Assembly: GCA_900491605.1 (NCBI GenBank)
Contig: UESW01001871.1
Span: forward strand, 133,205-197,204
Length of the DNA: 64,000 nucleotides
Direction: 5' to 3'
DNA from: Calamus simplicifolius
Lineage: Eukaryota > Streptophyta > Magnoliopsida > Arecales > Arecaceae
A model generated the notes under the pieces. The model saw nothing but the letters and a program-made list of their open reading frames with translations, ran no database searches and was not told where the DNA came from. Shown piece after piece: positions 33,228 through 46,017 of this stretch. Numbering within the stretch: the first letter of the stretch is position 1; each line of letters starts with the position of its first letter. The position numbers and the translations under genes were made by a program.

Positions 33228-35844
33228 TAAGAGTACGACTGTAATTGAGCCAAACCGTTCACGAGCTACTCGAGACTCAACTCAATAAAAGCTTGTTTGT
33301 GTTCGGCTTGTCATGTAAACGAACCGAGCTTGAGCTTTATTTTAAAGCTCGTTTGATAAACGAACCGAGCTTGAGCATGGAAGCAGATTTGATTAGGAGC
33401 TCACGAGATAGCTCGATTAAGAGCTCGTGAGATGGCTTAATTAGGAGCTCGCAAGCTAGCTCGATTAGGAGCTTGTGAGTTGTGAACAATATATCCTTTC
33501 ATTTTCTCTATCTTTTCATCTTCTCTAACCTATTAGGCTCTCTTAACTCTTAAGCACACATATATCCTTTTTCGTCACGCTGCACCTCTGTTTGGTTCTG
33601 TTCTTCGCCGGTCCTAAACTTACCGTCATCTTCTTCTCTGGTTCTCAGTTTTTGCGTTCGACCGCTCATCGCTCTTTCTCGTCAAGTAAGATCTCATGGC
33701 CTCTTCTCGTTTTTGAGAACATATTTGATAATCCAGTGATGATTTGCTTTTTTTTGCTTGTTGAAGCGCATGAGATTTTTTTTTTATTTTTTCATGTAAA
33801 ATTATGATAATATTTTCTCTTATGTTGTTTTCAGAAAATGACGACTGAGCCAAATGAAGTTTCTAGAGAATATGTTAACGAGAATGAAAACAAAGTTACC
33901 GAAGAGATTGTTGAAGATTCTGTTGATGATGATAGGTACAAGAATCCATTTTGCCAAAAGAAAAGGAAAAAAAAACATCAGCTGTATGAGATGAATTCAA
34001 AGAAGTTACCATCAAAGATGGTAACACAAAGGCATAATGCATTCATTGCAAAAATGACTTGGACTACTCAAGAGTGGGGCCATAACGCACTTACTTAGGC
34101 ACTTGAGGGCATGTATTATGAAGGAGATCAATTTGAAAGGTCAAAAATAACTCACAATCATCTCAACCATAGCGGAGTCAGAATCTATTGGTGCAGTTCA
34201 GAACTTCAAATACAATCAAGCTAAGGCGAGGTGATGTCTCATATGATAATGGTTCATGAGTTACCATTTAATTGTGGAGTATGACTTGTTCAATATGTTG
34301 ATGAGGACTGCAACTCCAAATTATCAAAAGATTAGTCACACAACTGTAAGAAAGGATTGCTTCACAAGTTATGAGTTGAAGAAAAAAAAAAAGATTTTTC
34401 TATTGCTTAAGAATGTTAATAGAATAAGTATCACTATAGATTTATGGAAGTCAACGAATCAAAAGGTGTTGTATATGGTTGTTACCTCTCATTTTGTGGA
34501 CTCTAATTGGACCTTACCGAAATGAGTGCTAAACTTCGTTGATGTTCCACCTCCACATTCTAGAATTGCTATTTGTGATGCTTTACACAAGTGAATTGAA
34601 GATAAGGTTTGGACTGTGACTATTGACAATGCTGTATATAATGATGTTGTTGTTCGAACATTAAAAGATAACCTTTCTTATAAAAGTTCAATGCCTCTAA
34701 ATGGAAAGTTGTTTCATGTAAGATATTGTGCTCACATCTTAAACCTCCTTGTTCAAGATGGGTTATCCATGATTGGTGATATTATCAAGAATATGCGTGA
34801 AAGTTTAAAACATATTGTGAATTCAGAAGCTTGTCTTAACATATTTTCTGAAATCGCAAAGCAACTGAAGTTATCATCAAAGCATCTTATTCTTGATTGT
34901 TGTACAAGGTGGAATGCCACTTATTTTATGCTAACGGCTGCTTTGGAGTTCAAGGACGTCTTTCCTCGCTATCAACAGAGAGATCCAACTTATGTTAATT
35001 TGCCAAGTGAGGAAGATTGGACAAAAGTTGCTGAAGTATGCTCATTTCTTAAAAAATTTCAAATAGCTACTCAAGTCATTTCAGGTATTGATTACTAACT
35101 CAACTTATTTCATGAATTCCATTATTAGAGTATGATATGATTAATGAAAGTTTGAATATTTTAATTAAGATAAGTTTAATGCAATTTTACTACAGGCAGT
35201 GAATATCCAACATCGAATTTATTTCTTCCTGAGCTCTATGGCATCAAAAAGATGTTGAGTGAAAAATCAGTGGTTGAAGAAGATTATCTGAAATCAATGG
35301 TTGAAAAGATGAAAAAAATTTTGATAAGTATTGGGGTGATTGTAACTTGTTGATATCTATGGCTTGTAAAGATCCTAGATATAAAAATAAAATGATTGAA
35401 TGGTGTTTCATTTGATCTATTCAGAAGCTGATTCAGTTGTGCATATTACTACTATTTCGGAGACCTTGCGCATGCTTTACAGTGAGTATCTACAAGCTCA
35501 TAAAATAGATGTTGCTGAAATTGAGGCTGAAAATAGGAAAGAAAGTTCTAGTAGTATTAGCTTTGTTGTTGGGAAAGGAAAATCTAAGGGAAAAGATGAA
35601 TTTAAGAACTATATAAGGAGCATTGAAGTATCCATTGAACAAGAAAAATCTGAATTGGATGTATATTTAGAAGAAAAGGTTATATTTGTCATGATGACTC
35701 GAGTTTTGATGTGGAATAACATTTTGAAGTTTAGAGTTTTGTCAAAGATGGCATGTGATATAATGTCAAATCCAATCACAACAATTGCTTCAAAGTCTGT
35801 TTTTAGTGCTGGAGGTAGAGTGATTGGAGGTAGAGTTATTGATC

Positions 35845-38800
35845 AGTATCGATAGAGGTAGGCATTGGGTCGTGCCGCCCATGGGCCGGCACGGCCCGAC
35901 ACGAAATGGGCCATGCATGGCACGGCCTGGTAAACCGTATCGTGCCGAGCTTGAAATTTTTTTTCCATTGGCCCGACATGGCACGGCGCATGACGGGCCC
36001 GTGCCGGCCCGCCATGCCGTGCCAGGCATAGCCCACATGGGCCTGGGCCGTGCTTGGCATGGCACAACACAGGCCCATGTGGGCCTGGGCCGTGCCAGCC
36101 CAAGTGGGTCATGCCAGGCACGACTGCTCATAAGGGCTTGATAAAAAAATTTTATAAAAAAATATTTTTTTGATAAATTAAAATTTATTGAGAATAAAAA
36201 AATTTATTAATATGAAGCCACCTTAATGGTGGGGGGTTTTGCATAGACCCCTACCAGTTTATTAATTTAAAATCAAAATGATACGTAAAGGGAGGGAGGC
36301 TAGGCTTGACCTTCAGAACAGAATACAATAAGAAAGAAGAAAAAATAGAGATGATTCACTTTAATAATTAAAAAAATAAAAATATATAATTATAAAAATA
36401 GAGATGACTCACTCATCAGTAGTATTTTTGTCATCATCATCTTCGCTGGTTAAATTATATCATCCTACTTCTCTTTTTGTCTAGAACACGCCGACCTACA
36501 CTGAAAGTGGATTCCGATGCTACTGTGGACATCGACACAGCTAAAATATCTCATGCAATAGCAGACATAACAGGATATTATTTTATAATATTCTTCCACT
36601 AAGTTAATACATCTATACTTTCTATTTTATCTTCATCATATGCAGAATGAAGATTATTTTGTAAATAAAATTCTAATTCATTACTTAAAGATGAAGAAGA
36701 TGAAGTATGTGTGTGTCTTCTAATGAATAAAAAATAGATGACGAACGAGATCTAGAAGAAGAAGCAGAGCTTTGAGCAAGTATTCTAGATCCATAAATTT
36801 TGTCATTATATAAACCATAATTATCATTAAGAAATCGTGTTACCTCATCTTTAGCAGGTTCAGGATTTTGATTCATGTTTTTACAATATTGATCAATTAA
36901 AAAATTTACGCCATTTAATTTAATTCTAGGATCAAAAAGAGCAGCTAAGTTATACAATAAACATATCCTATTCCAATATTCATTCCATTTAGTTTTCATC
37001 TTACATATAATAGGCATTAAAACTTCATAATATCTATATTCTTTAAATTTTTCATTAATTACATATGCTTTTTGTAAAAATGAATAAGAAGTTGGATAAT
37101 AAATACCTGAAAAAACATTTGTAGCATCATAAAAAGTAGCAAAAAAATCTTCTAAAATTTTATCTTGATGCCAATCAATTTCTGTCAATGTAAATCCTAA
37201 TCCACGATCATTAATATAAACTCTTAATAAGTTCTTATATGGATATGCATCATGTATCATGGTATAGGTACTATTCCAACTAGTTATTACATCAAGTTTA
37301 AATTTTTTAAAACATTTACCATGATCTACACATAATTGTTTAAAATTTTAAAATCTTGACCTTGAAGCATGAATAAAAGAAATTACATTTCTAATTTTTA
37401 AAATAACCTCTTGAATTATGTTCATGCCAAATTGAGCAGAAAGATTTAATATAAGACATGCACATCTAATATGAAATAATTGTCCATCTAAAATGGGATG
37501 CAAAGAGTTATTTAATAATGCAACAACAGAATTATTATTAGATGCATTATCGAAAGTAATTGATATTATTTTATTATTAATATTATATGAGCATGCAGTT
37601 TGATAAATAATATTTAAAATTTATTGTTCCGAATATAAAAAATTAAAAGCATGAAAAGCAATAATTCATTTATTTAGTTGTCAATCATTATCAATATAAA
37701 CAGCAGTAATAGCAATAAAACAATTACTACTTACAGATGCCAACCAAATATCACAAGTTAAATAAATTCTAGCATTTAAATTTGAGAGACTTTCAGTTAA
37801 ACCTTGTTTCATTACTAAAAATGTTATCATATCACTCTTCTAAAGGTACGGCTACTAGTTCTTCTATAAGCAGGTTGTAGGCCTAATTGAACATATCGTT
37901 CAAAATTATAAGATTCAGATAAACTAAAAGGTAATTCATCCTAAACTATCCATCTTATAAGTAATTTTCTTTAATTTTTGTGGTTATATGCAAAATTACC
38001 TACAAGTGATCCATCTTGTATATTAAGGATACATTGCCGATGGGAATCATACATCCTATGAGTCTCTTGATGTCTTTTTAAATGCCTTGTTCTCTAGTAC
38101 TAGAACAACTGTAAAGTTTTGCACATTTTTTACATTTTGCTTTATAGACTCCATCAACCATAATTCTATCGAAATCATTCCAAACATCACTAGTCCTCTT
38201 ACGAGAAGAGGTTTGACATTCACTGACACTGGCTCTAGAGGAAACTTGGGGTTGGGGATTAGTTTTCTCTCCCTCATAAAAAGGGTGCATGTTAAAATTA
38301 CTTTCATTAAAAAATATCATATCTTAAAATTTTAATTAATAAATATAAAAAAATAAAAACTAACCCACAAGAAGAAATTGAGAAGAGGATCAGAGGTGGA
38401 GGCGTAGAGCCAAGATTTGTGAGCTTCTTCTTGTGCTCTCGCCTCTCAACAAGAATTGACCTTGTAGCACTTGAATACTTGCTAGAGCACTTGCCACTTG
38501 TAAAACACTTGCAAACTAAAAATTAAATTACTAATCTGCTAGAGCACTTGCTAGAAGAGAGAAATAGTAGTAATAGAGAAGAGTTAGTTTGGTATGGTAA
38601 GAATGAGAGAGAAATGGGCTATTTATAGAAGTCTCAATTTTTTTTTTCAAAAATACCCTTTAATATAGTTGTTATATGGCTATTAGGAGGGGTAAAATAG
38701 TCTAAACCCCCCTAAATGGCTATATAGCCATTTTTATATCCGTTAAGGGGCCTTGCCAAGCACAACCCACCAGGGCTGTGCTTGGCACGACATAGCCCAT

Positions 38801-39028
38801 CATGGGCTATGCCAGCTAAGCACGGCATGGCCCATGGCCCAGGCATGGCCCGTGGCCCAAAATGGGCCACGGGCCATGTCGAGCCTAATTTTTTTTTTTA
38901 CCGTGCCATGCCTGGCATAGCCTGTTTGTTATTGGGCCATGCCAGGCACGACACAGCAATTTTAGAGGCACAGTGAGCCTAGGCCGTGCCGTGTCAGGCC
39001 TGGTCCAGTGCCCACCTCTAAGTATCGA
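35845..39028 (-). mobile_element. Nested hAT transposon 35853-39020 with 8-bp target duplication
   Basis: AGTATCGA is duplicated at 35845-35852 and 39021-39028. The ends read TAGAGGTAGGCATTGGGTCG and, inverted on the right, GGTCCAGTGCCCACCTCTA. Subterminal GGCCGTGCC/GGCACGGCC repeats occur on both sides. The transposase lies on the minus strand. The ends and the first 480 bp match the non-autonomous element at 4649-7289, so both belong to one family. The insertion point lies in the C-terminal coding sequence of another hAT transposase. Length 3168 bp. Confidence 0.95.
36685..38320 (-). pseudogene. hAT transposase of the nested element
   Basis: The minus-strand gene begins near 38320 with a BED zinc finger: SSRKRTSDVWNDFDRIMVDG, CKKC, then (after a frame change near 38090) HLKRHQETH. 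The middle section (38040-37270) is full of stops. The C-terminal 191 codons (37260-36685) are open and show the hAT RNase-H-fold region: NVFSGIYYPTSYSFLQKAYV, MKTKWNEYWNRICLLYNLAA, LFDPRIKLNGVNFLIDQYCK. The far C-terminal dimerisation domain seems missing. Not functional as it stands. Confidence 0.8.
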
Positions 39029-39756
39029 GCATCTTTAGGAGCATATACAACTCAAGTTTTAGTTTCGTGCCTTTTATGGGATAAAGCGAAAAACAAGATA
39101 AACTCAAACTTATTTATTTATTTATTTATATTAGTTTATTCTTTAGTATAACTAATTTTATGTAAATCTTGATAAGAAAAGGAGAGCATCAAGGAGTTTA
39201 CAATCACTTAAAAAATTCCTTGAGATATTTGTATTATTTTGGATTTTGCTAAAGTTATATTTTAATTTTATTGGTTATGTTTGTTCGATGTAATTTTCTT
39301 TGAAGTTTATTTTTTCTTTTTAGACTTTTATCTATTTTAAAATTACTTTTATATCTTGTTAGACTAATATTTTGTGGATGACCTTAGAAACTTTTTTTAT
39401 TTAATTTTTGGTAGAAAAATTAATTAAGAATCAAGCTTTTTTTTTTTCCTCGAGCCGAGCTTTAAACAAGCTCAATTTAAGCTCGAGCGTGAAACGAGCT
39501 CAATTTAAGCTCGAGCTTGAAACGAGCTTTTTTTTTAGTTGAGTTTGTCGAGCTTTCTAATCATACCAAATGAGCGAGCTCGAGCCGAGCTCGAGTTGAG
39601 CCTGAGCTTTTTGTAATCGAGCTCGAGTCGAGCTTGAATAGAATTTTTTAAATTTAAACGAGCTCGAGCTCGAGCTCGAGTATCTGTTAACGAGCTGAGC
39701 TTGAGCACTGAAAAACTCGGCTCAACTCGGCGGGATTATAGCCCTAGGTAAGAGTA

Positions 39757-40642
39757 GCGTCCAGGACAGATCATTTTGTATACACTCAGCCGTTAGATAA
39801 AATTTAAGACAGCTAGACAAAATTTAAGCAGTTTTTTATATACATGATGTAAAGGTGTTCATATCAAAAGCTATTTTCCTCACTGATTTGCTAGACAATT
39901 TGACCTCGGTGAAGAGGTCGATGATTAATGATGATGGGAAAATGCTCACTTAATGAGCATCCTCAAGTCTCTCGCTGATTGTCTTTTATTTCTCTAGGGC
40001 ATTGACCAAGAAGCATAGAGATGATTGGGCCTGNNNNNNNNNNNNNNNNNNNNNNNNNNNNNNNNNNNNNNNNNNNNNNNNNNNNNNNNNNNNNNNNNNN
40101 NNNNNNNNNNNNNNNNNNNNNNNNNNNNNNNNNNNNNNNNNNNNNNNNNNNNNNNNNNNNNNNNNNNNNNNNNNNNNNNNNNNNNNNNNNNNTACCAGCG
40201 TACCCCACTGTTTACTTCTGAATCTAGTTAGCTAGACTCAGATGGTCTTCTTTTGCAGACAAAACAGGGGACAGCTAGATCAAGCGCCTAAAGTTCAATG
40301 AACTTTTCGCAAGAAAACGCTTCCTTGCTTCTAGAGACTAGAACCCAAAGGGTAACGCATGGCCACACGGGTCATAGTCTTCGGTGTAATGATAAATAGA
40401 CACGCCACCTTTAGATGGAGACAAATGCGTTCCGGAAGGTCCGAGCTAGCGGACGTCATTGCTGAGAAGAGTTTTGCAAGTGCGCGCCAAGCCAAACGAA
40501 TGGTGGCTAAAGCACCATCGCAGTTTTTCCACGCCAACCTGCTGTTTGTTTAACATATGGTCCAAGCTCCGAGGAAAACAAGACGCCTCTTGCCCGTCTC
40601 GCCGGGGAGGGACTTCTTATGCCAGCCCACAATTTCTGAGCT
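39757..40642 (+). other. UGT-unit upstream region, second copy, with assembly gap
   Basis: The stretch from GCGTCCAGGACAGATCATTT to TTTCTGAGCTTTGAACGAT matches 58796-59718, upstream of the intact UGT, nearly base for base over long runs. The unknown bases at 40034-40192 (159) correspond to 59070-59222 (153), which contains a GA microsatellite. The MULE interrupts the copy at 40652, and the UGT start follows beyond it at 52062. Confidence 0.92.
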
Positions 40643-40651
40643 TTGAACGAT

Positions 40652-41370
40652 AAAAAGTTTTTGTACATTTTTTTTTTTTTTTTCCGATGCAGCCAGTTCT
40701 ATATAGACTACATCATCTCTTTTAATTGGTCCATGTAAATTTTACGTGGCTAACGATGCGAAATAGTATGGTTATGCTACGATGTTGCGTTCTGATCATG
40801 ATAGCCATTAAAAGCGCTTCGTTTTTATTTTAAAATTTCTGTGCAGACAAAAATGCCCTTTCCCTTCAGCCTACTTCTACCACCATTTTTTCTTGGATTA
40901 CATTTGTGCAAGAAAAACTCTTTCTTCCCTCTCGCTCTGGCTTTCGGATGCAAAGAATCAGTCCAAGGTTTGAGCAAGATCCTGAGCCCTCGCTCTAAGA
41001 GTCCGGTCGGAAGAAAATATTTCAGCTTCGAGGCTGGAATACGTAGTCACTGAAGTCTTTGTACAAAAACTTCTAGAGAAAATAACAGGAAGTAAAAAGT
41101 CCTTGTTTCCACTTCTTTGTAAAGCTCGTTTATTACACCAACTGTTTTTTATCGTTAGAGGAAGTTAATGCATTAGGAAACTATTTAATGCGCAGGTAAC
41201 TTCCTTAGACCAAAACAGTTATGACATTTCGGGAGTCATAACTGTTTAGAGTTTACTGTTTTGTAGCACGAATGTCATACTGTATAACTTATGAACTAGG
41301 TATCGTCAGAGTGTTTCGGCGGCCTATATTCCTCATTATTTTCTTTTCATATAGCTCTAGTTACAAACCT
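40652..41370 (+). repeat. Left terminal inverted repeat of the MULE
   Basis: This matches the reverse complement of 51410-52052, including a 70-codon frame (40841-41053). The left copy has an extra segment of about 90 bp (41210-41300) around a CAGTTATGACATTTCGGGAG inverted repeat with AACAGTTATGAC/GTCATAACTGTT arms. Fine differences show that the arms have diverged since insertion. Confidence 0.88.
40841..41053 (+). CDS. 70-codon ORF inside the left TIR, unknown
   Basis: The frame begins MQTKMPFPFSLLLPPFFLGL and ends EAGIRSH. It recurs at identical length in the right TIR (51872-51660, minus strand), with a handful of substitutions and no stop or length change. A hydrophobic N-terminal third (PFSLLLPPFFLGLHLC) could be a signal-like segment. 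Because the two TIRs derive from each other, conservation alone does not prove coding. No family recognised. Its first codon is not certain to be used. Confidence 0.3.
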   Translation: MQTKMPFPFSLLLPPFFLGLHLCKKNSFFPLALAFGCKESVQGLSKILSPRSKSPVGRKYFSFEAGIRSH

Positions 41371-41990
41371 ATGACACCCATGCTTCGGGTGTCGTCATAA
41401 AAGCTACGACACTCCAGATTTACTGTTAAGACACCGTAGTTATAAGCCTACGACACTCGTGCTCCAAACGAATGCTGGAGAAAAGCCTCGCGACATCGCA
41501 GGAAAAAATTGGCCGAAAATCAGTGACGATACCCCAGAAAAAAAATCAGGAGTATTGCGACACCCAACTTAAAGTAATAAGACACCCATGTTAAACAAAT
41601 ACGACACCCCAATTATGCTCGGCGAACTGACTTCGCGACACCGCTAGCGACAACGCTACGACACTGTACGATTGATTATAACCTTCGCGATCTTCGTTTG
41701 TTGCTTTCCGGGGTGTCTTTAACTGCTAAAGGTGTCGTTATTTTTTATATGGGGTGTCGTAAGTTGTTTCATGACGTGTCGTTAGTTCCTGCCTGAACAT
41801 TTTAGCTACGGTGTCGTAATATGTGAACCTTGGTATCGTTAGGCCCTTCCTCAATGTGTTATGAATGGGTGTCGTAATTTTACAACTTCGGTGTCATTTT
41901 TTGTAAACTGGGATGTCGTGACTTCTGAATTCGGCTGTTGTAAGTTTATGTCTTTAACTATTAATGGGTGTCGTAGTTGTTAACCAGGAA
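41371..41990. repeat. GTGTCGTA/TACGACAC motif array, block 1
   Basis: More than 20 copies of an 8-10 bp motif. In the first half (41371-41650) they read (T)ACGACACCC, and after about 41705 they read GGGTGTCGTAA, so orientation flips inside the block. Spacing is irregular (20-40 bp). The block lies between the left TIR and the transposase gene. Confidence 0.85.
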
Positions 41991-42191
41991 GACGAACAAG
42001 GAGCCATTATTCAGATCATAGATGGCATGTATTCCTGGTATTTGAGGTTCAATCATAATCGTGTTGTTGTATTTCTTCAAGTTATATTGACAGCTAAATC
42101 TATGGATATCATTGTTCATGACTGTTTGCTTATATTTTCACAGACGATGCTAAAATTATAAATCGAAAAGAAATCAAGCACACTCCCAGCC

Positions 42192-44427
42192 GTGCAACTT
42201 CACCCATCGCTCCAAAAGCAGGGGTTGACTATAGTTCCTCAAACTAGAATGGAATTCAATTCAGCAGATGATGTATATACTTTCTATAATGGATACGCAA
42301 AAAAGAGTTGGTTTTGGATCACAACAGTGTGTAGCAGGGCCAACAACAACAAACAACTTTGCTTCAAGCACCTGGCGTGTTGGAGGCAAGGAAAATCTAG
42401 AAAACAGAGAAGAGCATGAATCATAGGGATACTGGAAAAGTTGATTGCATGGCATCCATAAAAGCAAGACTAAATGCTACAAGTGGTAAGTGGATATTGG
42501 TTGAGGTTTTTAGAGAACATAACCATGGGATGTCCATAACATCAACTGGTTATCTACGGTCGCATAGGAGGATCAGCACACCAGAGAAGGCAGAGATCAG
42601 TAATTTACATGCCGTAAATATTCCGACAACTCAGATATACTCTGCCATAGCAAGGAGAAAAGGGGGCAGAAGACAATTGGATTTCACCGAGAAGGATACT
42701 CGTAATTTCATTTGTCGTGGACATCAGTCTAAGCTGAAAGAAGGAGATGCTCAGTCGATGGTAATCCATTTTATCGAAATGCAACTCAGAAATCCCAATT
42801 TCTTCTATACCTTAGACCTCAATGATAATGGTTATCTCAGATCTGTCTTCTGGATTCATCCAAGGTCAAGATTGACATGCATATATTTCGGTGATGTTCT
42901 AAGCTTTGACTCAACCTACTTGACAAATAGATATCAAATGCCTTTTTGTCCATTCGTCGGGATCAACCATCATGGACAATCCACCTTGCTTGGTTGCGCA
43001 TTGTTGTCTGATGAGAGTACTAAGACATATAAATGGGTTTTTCAGTCATGGCTGGATGCAAATGGTGGTCAAGCACCTATTGCCATAATAACTGACCAAG
43101 ATAAGGCAATCGAGGCTGCTGTTAAAGAAGTTTTTCCTAACACACGACATCGATTTTGTCTTTGGCATATATTGAAGAAGATACTTGAAAAGATTGGCCA
43201 CATTTCCACAGCAAATCCCAAATTTATGGTTGATTTTGATGAGTCGATATATGATTCATTGACCATACAGTCATTTGAGGAAAGGTGGGCACATGTTATG
43301 GAGAAATATAAAGAATGCAAGGCTATAAATTGGTTCAATGTCCTTTACGAATGTTAGGATAAATGGGTCCCAGTTTACCTAAAGGATACATTCTTCGCAG
43401 GTTTGTATTTCATTGTCTTTGGTTCATGTTCGCGTTCAACGCTTCTTTTTTGACAAAATTATGTATAGGGATGTCATCTTCACAAAGGAGCGAGGGCATA
43501 AATCACTTCTTTGATGGGTTTATAAATTCGAAGACTACACTAACGGAGTTCATAGGTAAGTACGAAGATGCCTTGAAGAAAAGGTACGAGGCTGAAAATG
43601 AGGGAGATAATAGGACATTGCAAACGATTGCTTTCCTAAAGACATCATCACGTTTTGAGAGACAAGCTGCAGGAAGGTATACAAGGTGCATTTTCAAAAA
43701 AATTCAGAATGAGATCCTTGAAATGGCTGCATCAAATACTAAATTGATCAAGAAAGCTGATAGTTGTTGTGTATATTCTGTAAAGTCATATGAAAGGATT
43801 GAAGTCGATGGAATCGGCAAGGAGATGATCAAATATTATATCATGTCATACGATAGAAATATTGAGGATGTCCAATGCCAGTATCGATCGTCTCAGTTTA
43901 AGGGTTACCTGTGTAGGCATGCCTTGTTGGTTCTTCATCAAAGCGACATATTTTGTTTACCAGATAAATACTTCTTGAAGAGATGGTGCAAGGACATGAA
44001 ATACCAATTCGAAAATTTTAACTGCAATATTGAAGGTTGTGATAAAAGCACACGAAAATCACGGTACGCAGTGACAATTTTTTATTTGAAATGTCTTAAT
44101 ATATGTTTTCGATAACATTATGTTATTGATTGTAGATATAGTTTGCTGAGTCATCGGATGATGAAGCTTGCAAAGATAACCTTCATATCTGAAGATGCAT
44201 TTAATTTAGTAATGGATGGTCTAACACCTATATTCAAAATTGTCGTGGATGCTAACTGCACAACTAAGCCAAGAACAGAGCTTGTAATTCAAGATCCTCA
44301 GCAAATTAGGACGAAAGGTCGCCCAAGAGAGAACATATTAAAGAGTGGAGTTGAGAAGAAGTCAAAAGATCAAGGAAAAATCTGGTCAAGGCAACTGTTG
44401 ATGCTCCACCAATGCAAAATGAAATAA
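42192..44427 (+). pseudogene. FAR1/MuDR-type MULE transposase
   Basis: On the + strand a FAR1-type DNA-binding domain comes first (EFNSADDVYTFYNGYAKKSW; after a frame shift near 42400, KVDCMASIKARLNATSGKWI and FREHNH). The MULE catalytic domain follows (42900-43190: DVLSFDSTYLTNRYQMPFCP, VGINHHGQSTLLGCALL, IITDQDKAIEAAV, HRFCLWHILKK). Introns fit at 43400-43468 and 44064-44135, both GT-AG and in frame. The SWIM finger (DVQCQYRSSQFKGYLCRHAL) has Tyr where the second Cys of the CxC pair is expected. A stop at 43355-43357 (LYEC-stop-DKWVP) and the frame shifts near 42400 make it defective as read. Confidence 0.88.
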
Positions 44428-44569
44428 GAGCTGCTTCAAACAACAGGTAGAGTTGTATGCAGTCTATTAACACCGGAGAGGACATGGAAAGAATTGTACC
44501 ACCTTCCGAAACTTTGATGGACGAGTTTGATGCTTATGTATTGAGTCAGCTAACATAGGAGCATATATA

Positions 44570-45770
44570 AAACACGGGTGTCGTAACTTTGTAACGAGGG
44601 TGTCTTAGTCGCAAATGAAGTGCTTTGTAACTTTTAGCGTGATGACCCCCCAGCTCTGGGCTAACGACACCCTAGCTTTAGCTCGACGACACCCGAAAGG
44701 CCAAATCCTACGACATCCCATTTCTCACGAAAGGACACCAATGCTTTTAGCGTGATGACCCCTCAGCTCTGGGCTAATGACACCCTAGCTTTAGCTCGAT
44801 GACACCCGAAAGGCAAAATCCTACGACACCACTGTTCTCACGAAAGGACACCAATGCTTTTAGCGTGATGACCCTCCAGCTCTGGGCTAACGACACCTAA
44901 GCTTTAGCTCGACGACACCCGAATTAGGCCAAATCCTACGACATCCCATTTCTCATGAAAGGATACCAATGCTTTTAGCGCGAAGACCCCCAGCTCTGGG
45001 CTAATGACACCCTAACTTTAGCTCAATGACACCCGAATTAGGCCAAATCCTACGACATCCCATTTCTCATGAAAGGATACCAATGCTTTTAACGTGACAA
45101 CCCCCCAGCTCTGGGCTAACGACACCCTAGCTTTAGCTCGACGATACCCAAAAGGCAAAATTCTACGACACCACTGTTCTCACGAAAGGATACCAATGCT
45201 TTTAGCACGATGACCCCTCAGCTCTGGGCTAATGACACCCTAGCTTTAGCTCGACGACACCCAAAAGGCAAAATCCTACGATACCACTGTTCTCATAAAA
45301 GGGCACCAATGCTTTTAGCGCAACGACCCCCCAGCTCTGGGCTAACGACACCCTAGCTTTAGCTCGACGACACCCGAAAGGCCAAATCCTACAACATTTC
45401 ATTTCTCACGAAAGGACACCAATGCTTTTAGTGCGACGACCCCCTAACTCTGGGCTAACGACACCCTAGCTTTAGCTCGACGATACCCGAAAGGCAAAAT
45501 CCTACGACACCATTGTTCTCACGAAAGGACACCAATGCTTTTAGCGCGACGATCCCCCAGCTTTGGGCTAACGACACCCTAGCTTTAGCTCGACGACACC
45601 CGAATTAGGACAAATCCTATGACATCCCATTTCTTACGAAAGGATACCAATGCTTTTAGCACGACGACCCCCCAGCTTTGGGCTAACGATACCCTAGCTT
45701 TAGCTCGATGACACCCGAAAGGCAAAATCCTATGACACCCCTGTTCTCAATTTACGATATTCTAGTTTTC
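44570..45770. repeat. 113-115-bp tandem repeat carrying TACGACACC motifs, block 2
   Basis: About ten units; CCCTAGCTTTAGCTCGACGA recurs at 44671, 44784, 44896 and 45011, then about every 115 bp. Each unit has three or four ACGACACC-type motifs in one orientation. Before it, at 44575-44620, two motifs point the other way. The array separates the transposase gene from the Ulp1 gene. Confidence 0.9.
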
Positions 45771-46017
45771 AATTTACGACATCATATATGAAAACTTAAG
45801 AAATTGTGAAGTAGAAAAGGCATAAATATGAATAAATCGAGGACACCCCTGTTCTCAATATAAAATATTTGCATTTGCATTAAATATGAAACAGTGTAAA
45901 TATGAATAAATTACATTAAATTTCAATCAAAGAAGACTGAAAAAATTAAGAACAATTTGCGACAAGGTCATTGATCTTTTGGTTGAGGCCCTCTCTTAAT
46001 ATCGTCGCAGCTAATTA

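Larger units (their letters stand above)
33838..39070 (+). pseudogene. hAT transposase (BED finger, RNase-H fold, hATC), split by a nested hAT
   Basis: The + strand starts at the ATG at 33838 with an acidic N terminus and a BED-finger region that has lost its frame near 34100. The core follows at 34256-34525 (KNVNRISITIDLWKSTNQKV) and 34616-35098 (VRYCAHILNLLVQDGLSMIG, LDCCTRWNATYFML). A GT-AG intron-like gap lies at 35090-35196. The C-terminal dimerisation region (35590-35852) ends NPITTIASKSVFSAGGRVI...DQYR. The nested element then splits the gene; the tail ASLGAYTTQVLVSCLLWDKA continues at 39029. Several stops and shifts make it non-functional. Confidence 0.85.
33228..39756 (+). mobile_element. 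hAT transposon 33236-39748 with 8-bp target duplication, containing another hAT
   Basis: TAAGAGTA is duplicated at 33228-33235 and 39749-39756. The undisturbed site exists in the paralogous unit near 58788 (ACGAGTAAGAGTAGCGTCC), proving the insertion. The right end in reverse reads CCTAGGGCTATAATCCCGCC; the left end CGACTGTAATTGAGCC is a decayed counterpart. GAGCTCG-rich subterminal repeats occupy 33260-33480 and 39450-39720. A transposase gene on the + strand is interrupted at 35853 by a second hAT. Without that insert the element would be about 3.3 kb. Confidence 0.93.

Noticed and set aside
44570..45770. Regular repeats considered as a centromeric satellite
   Set aside because: They lie wholly inside a MULE with defined ends and share a short core with other arrays of different unit length.
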